This document shows positions 33,421 through 45,243 of a stretch of 64,000 bases of DNA, in pieces; positions within the stretch are counted from its first letter, which is position 1, and each line of letters opens with the position of its first letter. The notes beneath the pieces were generated by a model, which ran no database searches, had not been told where the DNA came from, and was given only the letters and a program-made list of their open reading frames with translations. The position numbers and the translations under genes were made by a program. The stretch is from Lepus europaeus (Eukaryota > Chordata > Mammalia > Lagomorpha > Leporidae): the NCBI RefSeq assembly GCF_033115175.1, contig NC_084830.1, positions 42,229,409-42,293,408 on the forward strand. The letters are read 5' to 3'.

Positions 33421-33970
33421 AAACAAATATACACACATGTATATAAATTAACACTGTGTGCCCCAATACCAAGTCATGGTGCCATGTGCTTCCTGAACGC
33501 TCCACTGTGCTGGTCCACAATTCCCCATCTTTCTGCCGCCGCTGTCCTCCTAAACCACCCATGGCCCAGTGCCTCGTGAAACTCCGGCTCCACCCTAGAG
33601 AGCACTGGGAGCCAGGGATCCTGTTGTCCCTCTTGTCTGAAAGCCATGAAGGACCCCCTCTCACCCCTGACACTCCCGGGTCTCCTTGATTCAGCCCGGA
33701 TGGATTTCACAGCCACCCAGCCACCCCACCCGCACTCAGGTCAAACTTGTCACTCCCACGACTTGCCACGCTGTTTCTGTTCTCCCTGCCCGGGGCTCCA
33801 GAGGCTGCCTATCACCCTCCCCGTGATCATAGGTCCTGGGAAGAGGAGCCATCCGTCACCTGAGACACTCCTTAGCTGAGATGCCCGTGCAGGCTCCCTC
33901 TTCAATGTGGCTGACTCAGAACCTGGTTTTACCAGCAGGCTAGGAACAGGTCTAGGGTCCAGCTTTGGGG
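33421..33970. other. No gene recognised; possible L2 remnants
   Basis: Sequence around 33700-33840 (CTTGTCACTCCCACGACTTG, CCCTGCCCGGGGCTCC) may be diverged L2; no coding region supported. Confidence 0.3.
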
Positions 33971-33974
33971 CACA

Positions 33975-34266
33975 GGAAGTTAAGTCACCACTGGCAACAG
34001 CAGCACCCCATAGCAGGGCAGTGATTCGAGTCTCAGCTGCTCTGTTTCCTACCCAGCTCCCTACTAATGTGCCTGGGAAGGCAGGGGCAAGGATTGGCCC
34101 AAGTACCTGGGCCTCCAGGAAGACCTAGATGGAGTTCTGGTCTCCGGTATTGGCCTGGACCAGTGCTGGACATTGCAGATATTTGGGAAGTGAACCAGGT
34201 GATGGAAGAGCTCTCTCTGTCACCCTGCCTTTCAAGTGAATAAATAAATAAATAAATCTATCTTAA
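33975..34266 (+). repeat. CSINE, diverged older copy
   Basis: GGAAGTTAAGTCACCACTGG, AGTGATTCGAGTCTCAGCTG, tail AATAAATAAATAAATAAATC. Confidence 0.8.
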
Positions 34267-34269
34267 AAG

Positions 34270-34612
34270 GTAGGGGGGGTATTGTGGCAAAGCAGGTTAA
34301 GCCTCTGCCTGCTACATTGGCATCCTATATTGGCACTGGTTCAAATCCTGGCTGCTCCACTTCCAATCCAGCTCCCTGCTGATACACCTGAGAAAGCAGC
34401 AGAACATGGCCCAAATGCTTGGGCCCCTGCTTGGCCCCGGAAGAAGTTTTGGGCTCCTGACTTCAGCCTGGGCCAGCCCCAGCCGCAGCAGCCATCCGGG
34501 GGAGTGAACCAGCAGATGGAAAAAATCTCTAATCTCTCTCTCTCCTTCTCTGTGTCTCCTCCTCTCTAACTCTATCTTTCCAAGAAATAAAAAATAAATC
34601 TTAACAAAAAAA
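34270..34612 (+). repeat. CSINE
   Basis: TAGGGGGGGTATTGTGGCAA head, GGTTCAAATCCTGGCTGC, tail AAAAATAAATCTTAAC. Directly follows the copy before it. Confidence 0.85.
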
Positions 34613-34998
34613 TTTTTTTTGAAAAAGAATAGATCTACCTCTCAGTGGCAGACTCAGACGAACTAACTTCTTGGAAAACCCATAAAGTCTGCATAAGAAG
34701 AGACTCTTGTCCATAAGGACTTCGCCTTTACTAAGCACTGTGGCACCACGCTGTGAGACCGTAGTGCTGACAGATGTCCCATGGAAATGAATGACAATCG
34801 GTCAGATCATCAGACCACCGGATAAACAAGGCCTCTGGTTCCATACCCGAGGAGGGGAGCAGGCCGAGACCTTTGCTTAGCTGCCCTCCGCCATGGCTAA
34901 CCCCTGGGTGGTCACCGCCAAGGCTAGTCTCTGTGATTCCTTTCTTATCTCCCTCGTCCACTGTGGTTGGGGCGCTTCTCGCTCATTAATCCTGCAGC
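34613..34998. other. No gene recognised
   Basis: Unique sequence between two SINEs; nothing recognised. Confidence 0.35.
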
Positions 34999-35001
34999 TT
35001 G

Positions 35002-35260
35002 GAGCTGGCGCTGTGTTGTAGTAGACCAAGCCTCTGCCTGCAGCGCCAGCATTCCATATGGGCGCCAGTGGTTCCAATTCCCATCCAGCTCTCTGCTCTG
35101 GCCTGGGAAAGCAGTAGAAGATGGCCCAAGTGTGTGGGCCCCTAAACCAGGGGAGACCTGGAAGAAGCTCCTGGCTTCGGATGGACCCAGCTCCAGTCAT
35201 TGCAACCATTAGGAGAGTGAACCAGCAGATGGAAGATCTCTCTCTCTCTCTCCCCCTTCA
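35002..35260 (+). repeat. CSINE, 3'-truncated, with TSD
   Basis: GAGCTGGCGCTGTGTTGTAG head, ends in a CT run without A-tail. ATCCTGCAGCT at about 34989 and 35262. Confidence 0.85.
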
Positions 35261-35925
35261 TCCTGCAGCTACCACTGACGGGGCCTGGTAGCAAGGCCAG
35301 CCCTGTGGCTCAAGCTCAGACCTCCTGTGCATTCCTTCCTTTGTGAGCTGAAACTTATTTGCAGTTCTCAATGGAGGCCTCTAAGTAGCAGCCCCACGGA
35401 AATTAGAAACAGTAAAGTGAGTCCGTAGTGATGGAAGCAGGGGCGGAGGGCGAGGGTGGGAGGCTGGGGGAGAACTTCAAGCAGCGATCCCCCCTCCACC
35501 GCCATCTCCTCTCCGGCACCGTCTTCAAAGGCTGCAGCAATGTGATGGGTTAAAAGCTGGCACGGCAGATGGAGGGGCTCCAGGCTGCTGAAACTCGGCC
35601 GGTGTGGCCGCTGGTCTGGGTTTTCACAAACCCTCAGGGTGAAGGTGACCTGGGGAATCTCTGGGCACCACTGACCTGGGCAAGGGCCCAGAGCCCTCCT
35701 GCAACCACGCCCAGGGAGACCTGCTTCATGCTGGGGTCACCCTGAGGTTAGGAAGCCGCTTTACCCTGGTAAAGGCCCTGTTACTCGCCTGCGGTCTCAA
35801 GTTCTAACGCGCAGAAGGTACGGGGCAGGAACCAAATGGAATTGCGTGTTGTACGTCTGTTTGGGATAAGTTAACTTCTATTCATTCTGCCTTCACAATT
35901 TCACAATATCCTGGTTCTCTTCTCT
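35261..35925. other. No gene recognised
   Basis: Unique sequence; nothing recognised. Confidence 0.35.
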
Positions 35926-35927
35926 TC

Positions 35928-36229
35928 TTGATTTTTTAAAAATTATTTTTATTTGATTTGAAAGGTAGAAGAACAGAGATCTTCCGTCTGCTGGGTCACT
36001 CCCACAAAGCCCCACAGTAGCCCCAGCCAGGTCTGGCCTAAGGCAGGAGCCAGGATGGCAATCCGGATCTCCCGTGAGGGTGGCAGGGACCCCAAGTACT
36101 GCAGCCGGCACACAGGGCCTCTCAGGGTGCACATTAGGAGGAAGCCGGGCCGGCAGCGGAGGAGCTGGGACTTGAACCAGGCACGGGTGTCCCAGGTGGC
36201 GACCGCACCACGCTGCAGAATGCCAGCCC
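35928..36229 (-). repeat. CSINE
   Basis: ATTTTTATTTGATTTGAAAG tail, GATCTTCCGTCTGCTGGGTC, to GCAGAATGCCAGCCCC. Confidence 0.82.
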
Positions 36230-36968
36230 CAAGCCCTCGCTTTCTCGGAGGCTCCTCTCCGGCTCCACTACCTCCCGGGTTCTGATAGCGGGAGCTCTCC
36301 AGTCTGCTCTTGCGCAGGTTCCGCGGGAGGTGCTGGCCTATTCTCTCAGGCGAGGCTACCCCTCGCCACCTTCCGCCTTCACGCCTCCCCCCACGCCCAC
36401 TCCACGCCCACTGCCGCGACCCTCCATGCCCACTTCCCCACTGCGTTCCTCCTGGGGATGTGCCGCCATCCCCTCCCTGTGGTTCCAACCCGGACCCTTA
36501 CTGACTCCTCCATCGGTCGCTTTTGTTCCATGCCGGTCAATGCCACAGCAGCCAAGGCCTCCATCGCGGGTGAGCTGTGATTGGCTCACCTGTTCCACCT
36601 GCCGTCTCTCCTCGCTCTGAGCCACCCACAGCGCAGCCTCCTCGGGCTCATGTTCACCAGACACCCCTGTGACAGGGAGGCGACCACCACGGAACAAAAC
36701 TCAAGCACACGCCCCGCTCCTGGCCCTAAGGTCCGCCCCCAGCCCTTGGCCTCCGCTCTTGTCTCTTCCCAGCCCTTCCCTCTGGGACTGGCCTCCAGGA
36801 CCGCATTATTTCAAGCTCAACTTTTTTTCCTGCTGTTCCCTGAGTGTGGCCTTTTGACAATAAAATTGGCCCATAAATGTGTTTTCTGAGTCCACATCTC
36901 CAGCTAAAGGCAGTTCTTTCTCCTAAGAGGGGTTCTGCAGACCATCTGTGATCTCAACAGTGGATGTC
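36230..36968. other. No gene recognised; GC-rich patch
   Basis: A modest GC-rich patch at about 36240-36620 gives long ORFs on both strands (to 179 codons, partly through the SINE). They have no recognisable domain. I see no promoter elements beyond composition. Confidence 0.35.
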
Positions 36969-37196
36969 GGGCCGGCGCCCTGGCTCACTTGGTTAATCCT
37001 CCGCCTGCGGCGCCAGCATCCCATATGGGTGCGGGGTTCTAGTCCCGGTAGCTCCTCTTCCAGTCCAGCTCTCTGCTATGGCCTGGGAGTGCAGTGGAGG
37101 ATGGCCCAAGTGCTTGGGCCCCTGCACCCGCATGGGAGACCAGGAGGAAGCCCCTGGCTCCTGGCTTCAGATTGGCACAGCTCGATCTGAAAAAAA
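36969..37196 (+). repeat. CSINE, second subfamily, truncated, with TSD
   Basis: GGGCCGGCGCCCTGGCTCAC head, breaks after ATTGGCACAGCTCGATCTG into a short A-run. ACAGTGGATGTC is exact at 36957-36968 and 37198-37209, so the truncated form itself inserted. Confidence 0.9.
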
Positions 37197-37490
37197 TACA
37201 GTGGATGTCATCTCCCTGCTGCAGAGTGCTGGAGGGGCACAGGAATGCAGGCTACAAAAGGGCCAGTGGCTTCCTGGGTGTGTCCCTTTCCTCAGGACCA
37301 GCAGAGAGAGGGCAAGAACTGGAGATCCAGGGGCCACAGGGCCGCCCGAGCACGCAGCCGTCTCCCGGCCAAGAAGGCAAACCCGTACATTTCCGGGGAC
37401 AGTGTTCACAGATGTATCCAGATAACACCACTGCTTCCTTAGTGGACATCTCTCTCTGCATCCTGGGAAGATTTAGAATTAAATGTAGAC

Positions 37491-37600
37491 GGGGCCGGCG
37501 CTGTGGTGCAGCAGGTGAAGCTGCTGTCCGCAGTGCCGGCATCCCATAAGGGTGCCAGTTTGTCCCAGCTGCTCCACTTCCTATCCAGCTCCCTGGGTAA
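37491..37600 (+). repeat. CSINE 5' half, head of an inverted pair
   Basis: GACGGGGCCGGCGCTGTGGT to CCAGCTCCCTGGGTAATG. It stops where an opposite-strand copy begins. Confidence 0.85.
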
Positions 37601-37833
37601 TGCAGAGAGAAGCAGAGAGAAATATCTGCCATCCACTAGTTCACTCTCCAAGTGCCTGCATCAGCCAGGGCTGGTCCAGGTCCAAGCCAGGAGCCAGGAA
37701 CTCCATCCTTGCTTCCCACTTGGGTGGTGAGGAGCCCAAATCCTTTAACAGAGCTGCTGGTACTCAAACTGGCACTCTGATATGGGATGCCAGCATTGCA
37801 AACAGCAGGTACACTGTGCCATAATGCCAGCCT
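37601..37833 (-). repeat. CSINE, partner of the inverted pair
   Basis: CAGAGAGAAGCAGAGAGAAA, CTGCCATCCACTAGTTCACT, to GTGCCATAATGCCAGCC. Tail missing. Confidence 0.85.
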
Positions 37834-37853
37834 CTAATTAGAAATACTTTTAG

Positions 37854-38190
37854 GAGCTGGTGTTGTGGTGTAGCGGGTTAAGCTGCCACCTGCAATGCCA
37901 GAATCCAATATGAGCACCAGCTTGAGTCCTGGCTGCTCCACTTTGATCCCGCTCCCTGCTAATGCACTTGGGAAGGCAGCGGAAGATCGCCCAAGTGCTT
38001 GGGCCCCTGCAACCTATGTGGGAGACCTGGGGAAAGCTCCTGGCTCCTGGGTCCTAGCTTTGACCTAGTCCACTCCTGGCTGTTGTGGCCTTTTGGGGCG
38101 TGAACCAGCTGATGGAAGATCTCTCTCTCCCTCTGTCTCTTCCCTCCCTGTAACTCTGCCTTTCAAATAAAATTAAAAAATCTTTACAAA
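37854..38190 (+). repeat. CSINE
   Basis: GGAGCTGGTGTTGTGGTGTA head, AAATAAAATTAAAAAATCTT tail. Confidence 0.88.
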
Positions 38191-38915
38191 AACTACTTTT
38201 AATGTTTAATAAAGTATCTAAACATCTGTCTTGTAATGCTAATTTTTAAATGTATAGTTAACTGTTTTAGACTTTTTATTTTTAAATTAAAAATTCTTTA
38301 AAAGTTTACACACTGTTTTGGAAGTTTACAAGTCACCATATGAATTATCTTAATTTATTAGTTTAGTGAGAATTAATTAAGAATTTGGGAAGGTTTGTGA
38401 ATCATAAAATTGAAGTGTTTGAAAAAATAATCAAATTATTAAATTAATAAGTGCAGTTTAAAATGCTTAACCAACTGGATCAGACATCAATTTGCTAGAA
38501 CTATAAATAGAATAATAAACTGTTTAATATAAAGAAGGATCTTAATCTGCAGGTAATGAATATTAATTTTTAAATCCGAAGTGTCATTTTAGGGTGACAA
38601 GCTCTAATGCATTTTAAAAATCTCTACCTTTTCTTTTTCTTTTTTGTGCTGCTCTACAGCAAGTTCACAGGGAGCTCTCCAAATCCAGAATGTAAATTCT
38701 TCCCAGTAGTGAATCTCTGGGAGAGGGCGGTTGAGGCCGGGTGAGTAGGCAGCAGGTGCGCGCGCTGAGAGCGTCGGAGGTTAATAAAAATGACACCTCG
38801 TGAACTCTGACTTCTTACCTTCTTTCCAGGCTGCTTTCTCCAGCCCGCAGATGAAGATTCTTGCATCACCTTCAACCTTGCATTTCAGAATCTTAGCTGT
38901 CATTCCCTTATCTCC
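38191..38915. other. No gene recognised; AT-rich
   Basis: Very AT-rich to about 38.65 kb, then mixed. Nothing recognised. Confidence 0.4.
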
Positions 38916-38919
38916 GTCT

Positions 38920-39335
38920 CTCTACTCGTGGCCTTAGCCCAGAGGCTTCCATTCAGAAGCACTGTGTTGATTGCACCACAGTCAGCCCAACTCCATAGAC
39001 TGGAAACTCTGGTCATGTTTCACTCTTGCCTCACTCTCTCACCCAATCCTGATGAGCCTTTCCATGTTAGGTCTGCTTTCTTCCAACCTTTCTCAGTGAC
39101 CATTATCATCCAGGGCCCCAAGGTCTTAACAAGGATTTCAGCCCTAGTCCTAGGTCAGTCTCCCTCTTTGGGGTTCATTCTCAACAGAGCTGGCACAAGA
39201 GTCACCAAATTCTGTTTTTTTCACTAATATTTCATTTGCTTGAGCATTTACCAACTCTCTAACATCTGTCAAATAAAACCCAAGCTGTCCTTGACCTCCA
39301 TGGTCTTTCACTGATGGGAAGTACTCCTAATCTTA
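38920..39335 (+). repeat. LINE2 fragment
   Basis: CTGGTCATGTTTCACTCTTG, CAGTGACCATTATCATCCAG, CAACAGAGCTGGCACAAGAG, AAACCCAAGCTGTCCTTGAC: the L2 order of the coding 3' part. Confidence 0.6.
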
Positions 39336-39365
39336 GCATCTTCATCTTTATTATTTCTTTTCTTC

Positions 39366-39715
39366 TTTTTTTTAAAGATTTATTTATTTATTTATTTATT
39401 TGAAACTTAGAGTTACACAGAGAGAGAAGGAGAGGCAGAGAGAGAGAGAGAGAGAGGTCTTCCATCCGCTGGTTCACTCCCTAATTGGCCACAATGGCCA
39501 GAGCTGAGCTGATTTTCGAAGCCAGGATCCAGGAGCATCTTCCAGATCTCATACTCGGATACAGGGGCCCAAGGACTTGGACCATTTTCTACTGCTTTCC
39601 CAGGCCACAGCAGAGAGCTGGATCAGAAGTGGAGCAGCCAGGACTTGAACCGGTGCCTATATGGGATGCCAGCACTGCAGGCAGCAGCTTTACCTGCTAT
39701 GCCACAGTGCCGGCC
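39366..39715 (-). repeat. CSINE with TSD
   Basis: T-run, TTTAAAGATTTATTTATTTA, GAGAGA tract, to CACAGTGCCGGCCCC. ATCTTCATC..TTATTATTTCTT before and ATCTTCATTATTTCTT after. Confidence 0.92.
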
Positions 39716-39842
39716 CCAAATCTTCATTATTTCTTGATGAGACCTGCTGTGGTTTGAGGTTATCTGCCAAACTTCGTGTCTTGGAAGCTTGGTGCCCAGG
39801 CTGTTGATGTTGGGAGGTGCTGGAACCTTTAAGACATAGGGC

Positions 39843-40145
39843 TTGGAGCTGGCATTGTGGCATGGTGGGTGAGCCTCTGTTTGCAGTGCTGGCATCCCAT
39901 ATGGATGACAGTTGAAGTCCTGGTTGCTCCACTTCCTATCCAGCTGCCTGCTAATGCACCTTGGAAAGCAGCAGAGGATGGCCCAAGTGCTTGGGCTCCT
40001 GCATCCATGTGGGAGAGCTGGAAGAAGCTCCCGGCTCCTAGCTTCAGTCTGGCCCAGCTCTGGTGTGAATCACAGGATAAAAGATATTCTCTCTCTAACT
40101 CTGCCTTTCAAAGAAACAACAAGCAAATAAATAAATTAAAAAAGA
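39843..40145 (+). repeat. CSINE
   Basis: GGAGCTGGCATTGTGGCATG head, AGCAAATAAATAAATTAAAA tail. Confidence 0.88.
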
Positions 40146-40845
40146 GGATCAAGTGATATATTTTATATGACTGTATTTTGTGCACTACAAAATTCTGTTC
40201 AAACATAGGGTTGGGTAGCTGTGCTGTGGCTATAAAAGCCGAGGATTTGGACTTGGAAGCTGTACGTGGAAGAGTTGAGTTCTTGCCAGTTGAGTTTTCA
40301 GCATCAACTAAACTTCCCTGAGCTGAAGCGGCTTCACCAGGAAAACGGCTCTAAAATGCTTCATGTTGAAGGAGTCGGGAAGATGAAGCAAATGGTCATC
40401 AATAAAAGCTTTATACAAACTTTGAAGGACCAATGTGCATTTCTCAGTGACGAGGAGGCAGGCACTTGGCTACTAAATGTTTACAGAGAGACCAATACGT
40501 GTTGACTTGATGACTCAGAAACAGTTTAAGATGAGGCCCACATACCAATATGGCGCAAGTAGCATCACTTTATGAATGGCTTATTGTGGCGGAAAAACAA
40601 GGAGCTTTAAGGATTCAAACGCAATGAACACTTCTAACCTACAAACGAAGTAAACAGGACTGCAGGCATCAAAAATGGCATCCAAAAATCTCACCGAAAA
40701 TCAATATTTCTTTGAAAGCAAGTCAATATATTTATTCAATTAGGAGAGACTAGTTGAAAGTCATGGCCTTCATCTGCATTCTGTCAATTTCTGGGCCCTA
40801 GGTCTGAAATTGACTCAATATTTTCTCATTCACCATTGTTTGTGT
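40146..40845. other. Unassigned segment with a 79-codon ORF
   Basis: 40266-40505 (+) encodes MEELSSCQLSFQHQLNFPEL and so on. A TATAAAAG lies at about 40230 and AATAAAAG at 40400. I recognise neither the protein nor the repeat family. Most likely a decayed transposon or chance ORF. Confidence 0.3.
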
Positions 40846-40849
40846 TGGT

Positions 40850-41345
40850 TCCAGCAGATATTAGTGGCACATCATGCTGAGCCCTGTTTTAAGCCCTGGA
40901 GATACACAAGTGAAGATAGTTCAAGTTCCTGGGGATTTACATTCCAGCAGGAGAGAGATAACTAGTTACTAAACAAAATAATTACAGATTATAGTAAATG
41001 CTAGGAAGCAAGTAGTAGAGTGGGAATGGGGTTGGGGAGCACTCTAGATGGTGCATTCAAGGAAGACATCAGGGAGGAAGTGACATTTAAGCTGAGGTTG
41101 GAGGACGAAGTAGAGAACCACACAGGGAGTGCAGGAGGGAGCAGACCAGACTGCTAGAAGGGTGAGTGAGGACGGAGCGAGCTGCCTGTGTTCAGAGGCC
41201 TCTGCGGTTGGAGCCTGGGAATTTAGAAGTCTAGTCACAGATCATGCAAAGTTGGTGGGTCTTGGGGAGGAGGTGTATGAGTTTTCTTCTATGTGCAGTG
41301 GAAAACCACTAAAGAGGCTTACATATTATTGGAATGTAAATGGTG
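40850..41345 (-). repeat. LINE2 3' part, antisense
   Basis: GTTTTAAGCCCTGGAGATAC, GGGGATTTACATTCCAGCAG, CATCAGGGAGGAAGTGACAT, ATCATGCAAAGTTGGTGGG: the L2 3' end read backwards. Confidence 0.72.
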
Positions 41346-41432
41346 CTATTTAAAAAAAAAAACATATTCAGTGTTATAATACTAAGCTTAGTTAGAATTG
41401 ATCCAACATATATGTTTAAAAGAAAACAGACG

Positions 41433-41765
41433 GAGTGGGCAATTGGCCTAAGCAGTTGAGACACTGATTGAGATGCTCACAGCCCACTCTATAGTGCCTG
41501 GGTTCAAATCCTGGCTTCACTTCTGAGTCCAGCTGCTTGCTAATGCAGATCCTAGCAGGCAGTGAAGTTACTGCAAGTAGTCGGTTCCCTGCCACTCATA
41601 TGGGAAATCTGGACTGAGTTTCAGCACCCGGCTTCAGCCTTGGCCCAGTCCTAGCTGTTGCAGGCATTTGGGGAGTGAACCAGTAGAACCGAACTCTCTC
41701 TGTGTGTCTGATTTTCTGCCTCACAAATAAATAGATAGATGAACATATAAATAGATAAGAAAAAA
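41433..41765 (+). repeat. CSINE, diverged older copy
   Basis: GAGTGGGCAATTGGCCTAAG head, GGGTTCAAATCCTGGCTTC, GTGAACCAGTAGAACC, AAATAAATAGATAGATG tail. Confidence 0.78.
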
Positions 41766-42235
41766 GACCAGGCATTTTGAAATTTGGGCTTCTTCCATGT
41801 GGGTGGGGTGCATTGAGTAGGGGCTGCCACAAATTTCACCTGCTGTTCTCATTATCCATCTTGGGAAACTAGGATTCTTAACATTCCAAGTGCAGGCTGC
41901 TTTCTGGGTTGTGGAGATGAGGCCTTGCAGGTCTGTTTTTAAATAGCTTCTTAAGGCTCTGTAGTCATAGGAAGATGACTGGTACGGACAGATCTCTGCA
42001 GGACGCTAACAGGAAGAGAAAGGCTGTGTCCAACAATGATGTGCTGACACTGTGTATGCATAAAGCATCTTTGGGATGCCTAAGAAACTCATGGTGTTGG
42101 CCACACCTATGGCGAAGAGATCTGGGTAGCTGGGGGATAGGATGGGACAGGATTCTTATTGTATTTCTTTTTGTCTCTTTAATATTTTAAACAACATGAA
42201 TATTATCTATTTAAAAATTAATTAAAACCCTAAAC
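41766..42235. other. No gene recognised
   Basis: Unique AT-leaning sequence; nothing recognised. Confidence 0.35.
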
Positions 42236-42240
42236 TTTTT

Positions 42241-42325
42241 TCTTTTTTTATTAAAAACTTTTATTTAATGAATATAAATTTCCAAAGTACAGCTTATGAA
42301 TTACATTGGCTTCCCCCCTCCAAAC
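42241..42325 (-). repeat. L1 3'-end fragment, rabbit type
   Basis: CTTTTATTTAATGAATATAA, ATTTCCAAAGTACAGCTTAT, GCTTCCCCCCTCC: the end that I associate with recent rabbit L1 3' UTRs. Strongly 5'-truncated. Confidence 0.65.
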
Positions 42326-42429
42326 TTTTTTTTTCAATATAGATCCTTATCTGAAAGGAAACAGACTATGTTCCAGGTTTGGTGAGGAAGAATTTGCATC
42401 ACTGGACAAACATGAAGTTGTTCTATCTG

Positions 42430-42660
42430 ATTGAAATCTAGACCTATGACGTCCGATACAGTAGACACCACCTTAGTTGTGTCTACCTTACTTCAAATCA
42501 AATTGAATTGAATTGAAGAAGTGTGGTCCTTGGCCATACCAGGCATATTGCCAGTACTCAGTAGTCATATGCCTCACGTGACTAATGGCTACCAGATTGG
42601 ACAGCACAGATGTAAGACATTTCTCTCATCACAGAAGGTTCTATTGGACAGCCTGCTGTA
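42430..42660 (+). repeat. MER3-type hAT-Charlie remnant
   Basis: GACGTCCGATACAGTAGACA near the start, GACTAATGGCTACCAGATTG, CAGAAGGTTCTATTGGACAG at the end. Confidence 0.65.
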
Positions 42661-43290
42661 GACTTATGCAAAATATTGCCAGAGTTATGCAGGAGCTCTT
42701 AAAACTTGAGATCAATACATAGAAACTCGGGAGTACAATAATTCAAATATATTCCAACACTAATTTTCCTAAGATGACTCACTAGAACGACATGTTGAGA
42801 TGCAATCAAAACTCCCAGTATTAGATTTCTAAGGTAGGCAGGGACATGTTGGAAAGGTGCCTACACACACAAATAATTTTGTCACTACAAAAAAAAAAAA
42901 TCAGTTTGCACCAGTGTAGACACAGGCAGTTATAGCCTGAGCATTAAAGAATTATTTTTCTAAATGTAGATTTAAGTAAAACTAACATGCTTGCTGTTTA
43001 CTGAATTTGGCGCTCTGCCTGATATAATAAATGAGTCCATAGTACTAACATGATAACAGGGTGAGTAATGAGATTCAATTATATTCAACATCTTAAGTGC
43101 AATTTGTCAACTTTTCTCATTTTTTGCTATCAGTATGCACTCAAAGCTTTTCACAAAATGTATTTTAACCAACCATAGTCATCATTTTTCTATTGATATT
43201 CAAATTGATAGAATTTAATCAATGGAAGTCCCTTGAAGCTGGTTTCTGCATTCTTTTATGTACTACAATATTTTTTAAAAACATCTTTGC
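42661..43290. other. No gene recognised
   Basis: AT-rich unique sequence with an A-run near 42890. Confidence 0.4.
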
Positions 43291-43291
43291 A

Positions 43292-43605
43292 GGGCCGGCA
43301 CTGCATGGGCACCCCATAAGGGCTCAAGTTCAAGTCCCGGCTCTCTACTTCCAATACGGCTCTCTGCCATGGCCTGGGAAAGCAGTGGAAGATGGCCCCA
43401 GTCCTTGGGCCCTGCACCCTGGTGGGATACCCAGAAGAAGCTCCTAGCTCCTGACTCCTGGCTTCGGATCGGCCCAGCTCCAACTGTTGCAGCCATTTAG
43501 GGAGTGAACCAGCAGATGGAAGACCTCTCTCTCTCTCTCTCTCTCTTTCTCTCTGTCTCTGCCTCTCTGTAATTCTGCATTTCAAATAAATAAACATTTT
43601 GAAAA
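43292..43605 (+). repeat. CSINE with internal deletion in the head
   Basis: CAGGGCCGGCACTGCATGGG, about 30 bases of the head missing, (CT)n, AAATAAATAAACATTT tail. Confidence 0.88.
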
Positions 43606-43658
43606 AAGATAAAGCACATTACCACAAGCTTAAAAAAATAAATAAAAGCATCCTCGCT

Positions 43659-44000
43659 GGGGCCGGCACTGTGGCGCTTCAGGTTAAAGCCCTGGCCTGA
43701 AGTGCCAGCATCCCATATGGGCACCAGTTCTAGTCCCGGCTGCTCCACTTCCAATCCAGCTCTCTGCTGTGGCCTGGGAAAGCAGTAGAAGATGGCCCAA
43801 GTGCTTGGGCCCCTGCACCCATGTGAGAGACCCGGAAGAAGCTTCTGGCTCCTGGTTTCGGATTGGCGCAGCCATCTGGAGAGTGAAACAGCGGATGGAA
43901 AACTTCACTCTCTGTCTCTACCTCTCTCTGTAACTTTCAAGTAAAAATAAAATAAAAATCTTTTAAATTTTTTTTAAAAAGTCTTCCCTTAAAAAAAAAA
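43659..44000 (+). repeat. CSINE with 15-bp TSD
   Basis: GGGCCGGCACTGTGGCGCTT head. AAAAGCATCCTCGCT (43644) and AAAAGCATCCTTGCT (44001) flank it. A GTCTTCCCTT interruption sits in the A-rich tail. Confidence 0.93.
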
Positions 44001-44015
44001 AAAAGCATCCTTGCT

Positions 44016-44690
44016 TTCTGACCCAGCAAGATGTTCCAAGACTCACTGGTACCTTCTAAGGCTGAGACATGCAATTGGTATGTCTCTATGGCATGCTGGT
44101 TCTTTTCATTGAAAATGGCATTTGATCCAAAAATTTAGATAGCAGACACACATACGATCATGTTTACAATGGAGCAAAAATATTGTTTCTTGGACATTTC
44201 AATGAACAAACCAAGAAAAGATATATGTTGTTAAATGGTAATGGTTTCTATTAATATTTCCAACTTAGTTCTCACATAACCACAAGCTTGCTTCCACTTT
44301 TTATTTTTTCAGATGATAACTGTATTTCCCTTTCTTTATAATCAATGAAACATTCAGTTATCACTCCAAATAAAAATGTTGAATTCTTGGCAAAGTTAGC
44401 AAAATTGCTTTTATCTGCCAATGCAGGAAAGTATAAGATAGTAATGCAAATATTAATCCTAACAGTAAAACCATTGAATAACATTCACATTTTTCTTTGC
44501 TTTTCTCTTCTAATGTACCTCACTAAGGATGGTCAGATCAATTATTTTGCCATTCATGATAGCTCTTCGTCCTGTGTGCTTGTCTAATATTTACAAAGGT
44601 ATGGTCTAGTCCTCTTGTCTTGGTTCACATGTGGACATGACAGGCAGGCAGACAACTGTCACCTCTGAGTTCTTGGATGGCAGTGATTCT
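44016..44690. other. No gene recognised
   Basis: AT-rich unique sequence. The overlapping 70- and 80-codon ORFs have no recognisable family. Confidence 0.35.
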
Positions 44691-44691
44691 T

Positions 44692-45016
44692 TTTTTAAGA
44701 TTTATTTATTTGAAAGTCAGAGTTACAAAGAGAGAGAAGGAAAGGCAGAGAGAGAAAGAGGTCTTCCATCCACTGGTTCACTCCCCAGATGGCCGCAGCA
44801 GCCGGAGCTGCGCTGATCCGAAGCCAGGAGCCAGGAGCTTCTTCTGGGTCTCCCACGTAGGTGCAGGGCCCCAAAGAGTTGGGCCATCTTTTACTGTTTT
44901 CCCAGGCCATAGCAGAGAGCTGGATCAGAAGTGGAGCAGCCGGGTCTCGAACCAGTGCCCATAGGGGATGCCGGCACTGCAGGCAGTGACTTTACCCGGT
45001 ACGCAACAGCGTTGGC
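44692..45016 (-). repeat. CSINE with TSD
   Basis: T-run, TTTAAGATTTATTTATTTGA, to CAACAGCGTTGGCCCC. GGCAGTGATTCT before and TGCAGTGACTTT after. Confidence 0.92.
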
Positions 45017-45243
45017 CCCTGCAGTGACTTTCAGCTTCTCACTTTTTTCTCATGAAAAACTAGGATTCTTTTAAATATGCAAATCATCTTATCAATAGTT
45101 AAAAAGGCAGATAGGCTATCTGCACATTATATTTTTAAAATAGATTTTTATATAGAAGGAAATGAATGGTGTTCCAGAATTATTAGTGAAAATGAAATGG
45201 TATCACTGAGTAACTTGTTATAGCAATTTTTAAAATTTGCAGT

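Noticed and set aside
35949-36488. 179-codon minus-strand ORF
   Set aside because: Part CSINE, part GC-rich patch; no recognisable domain.
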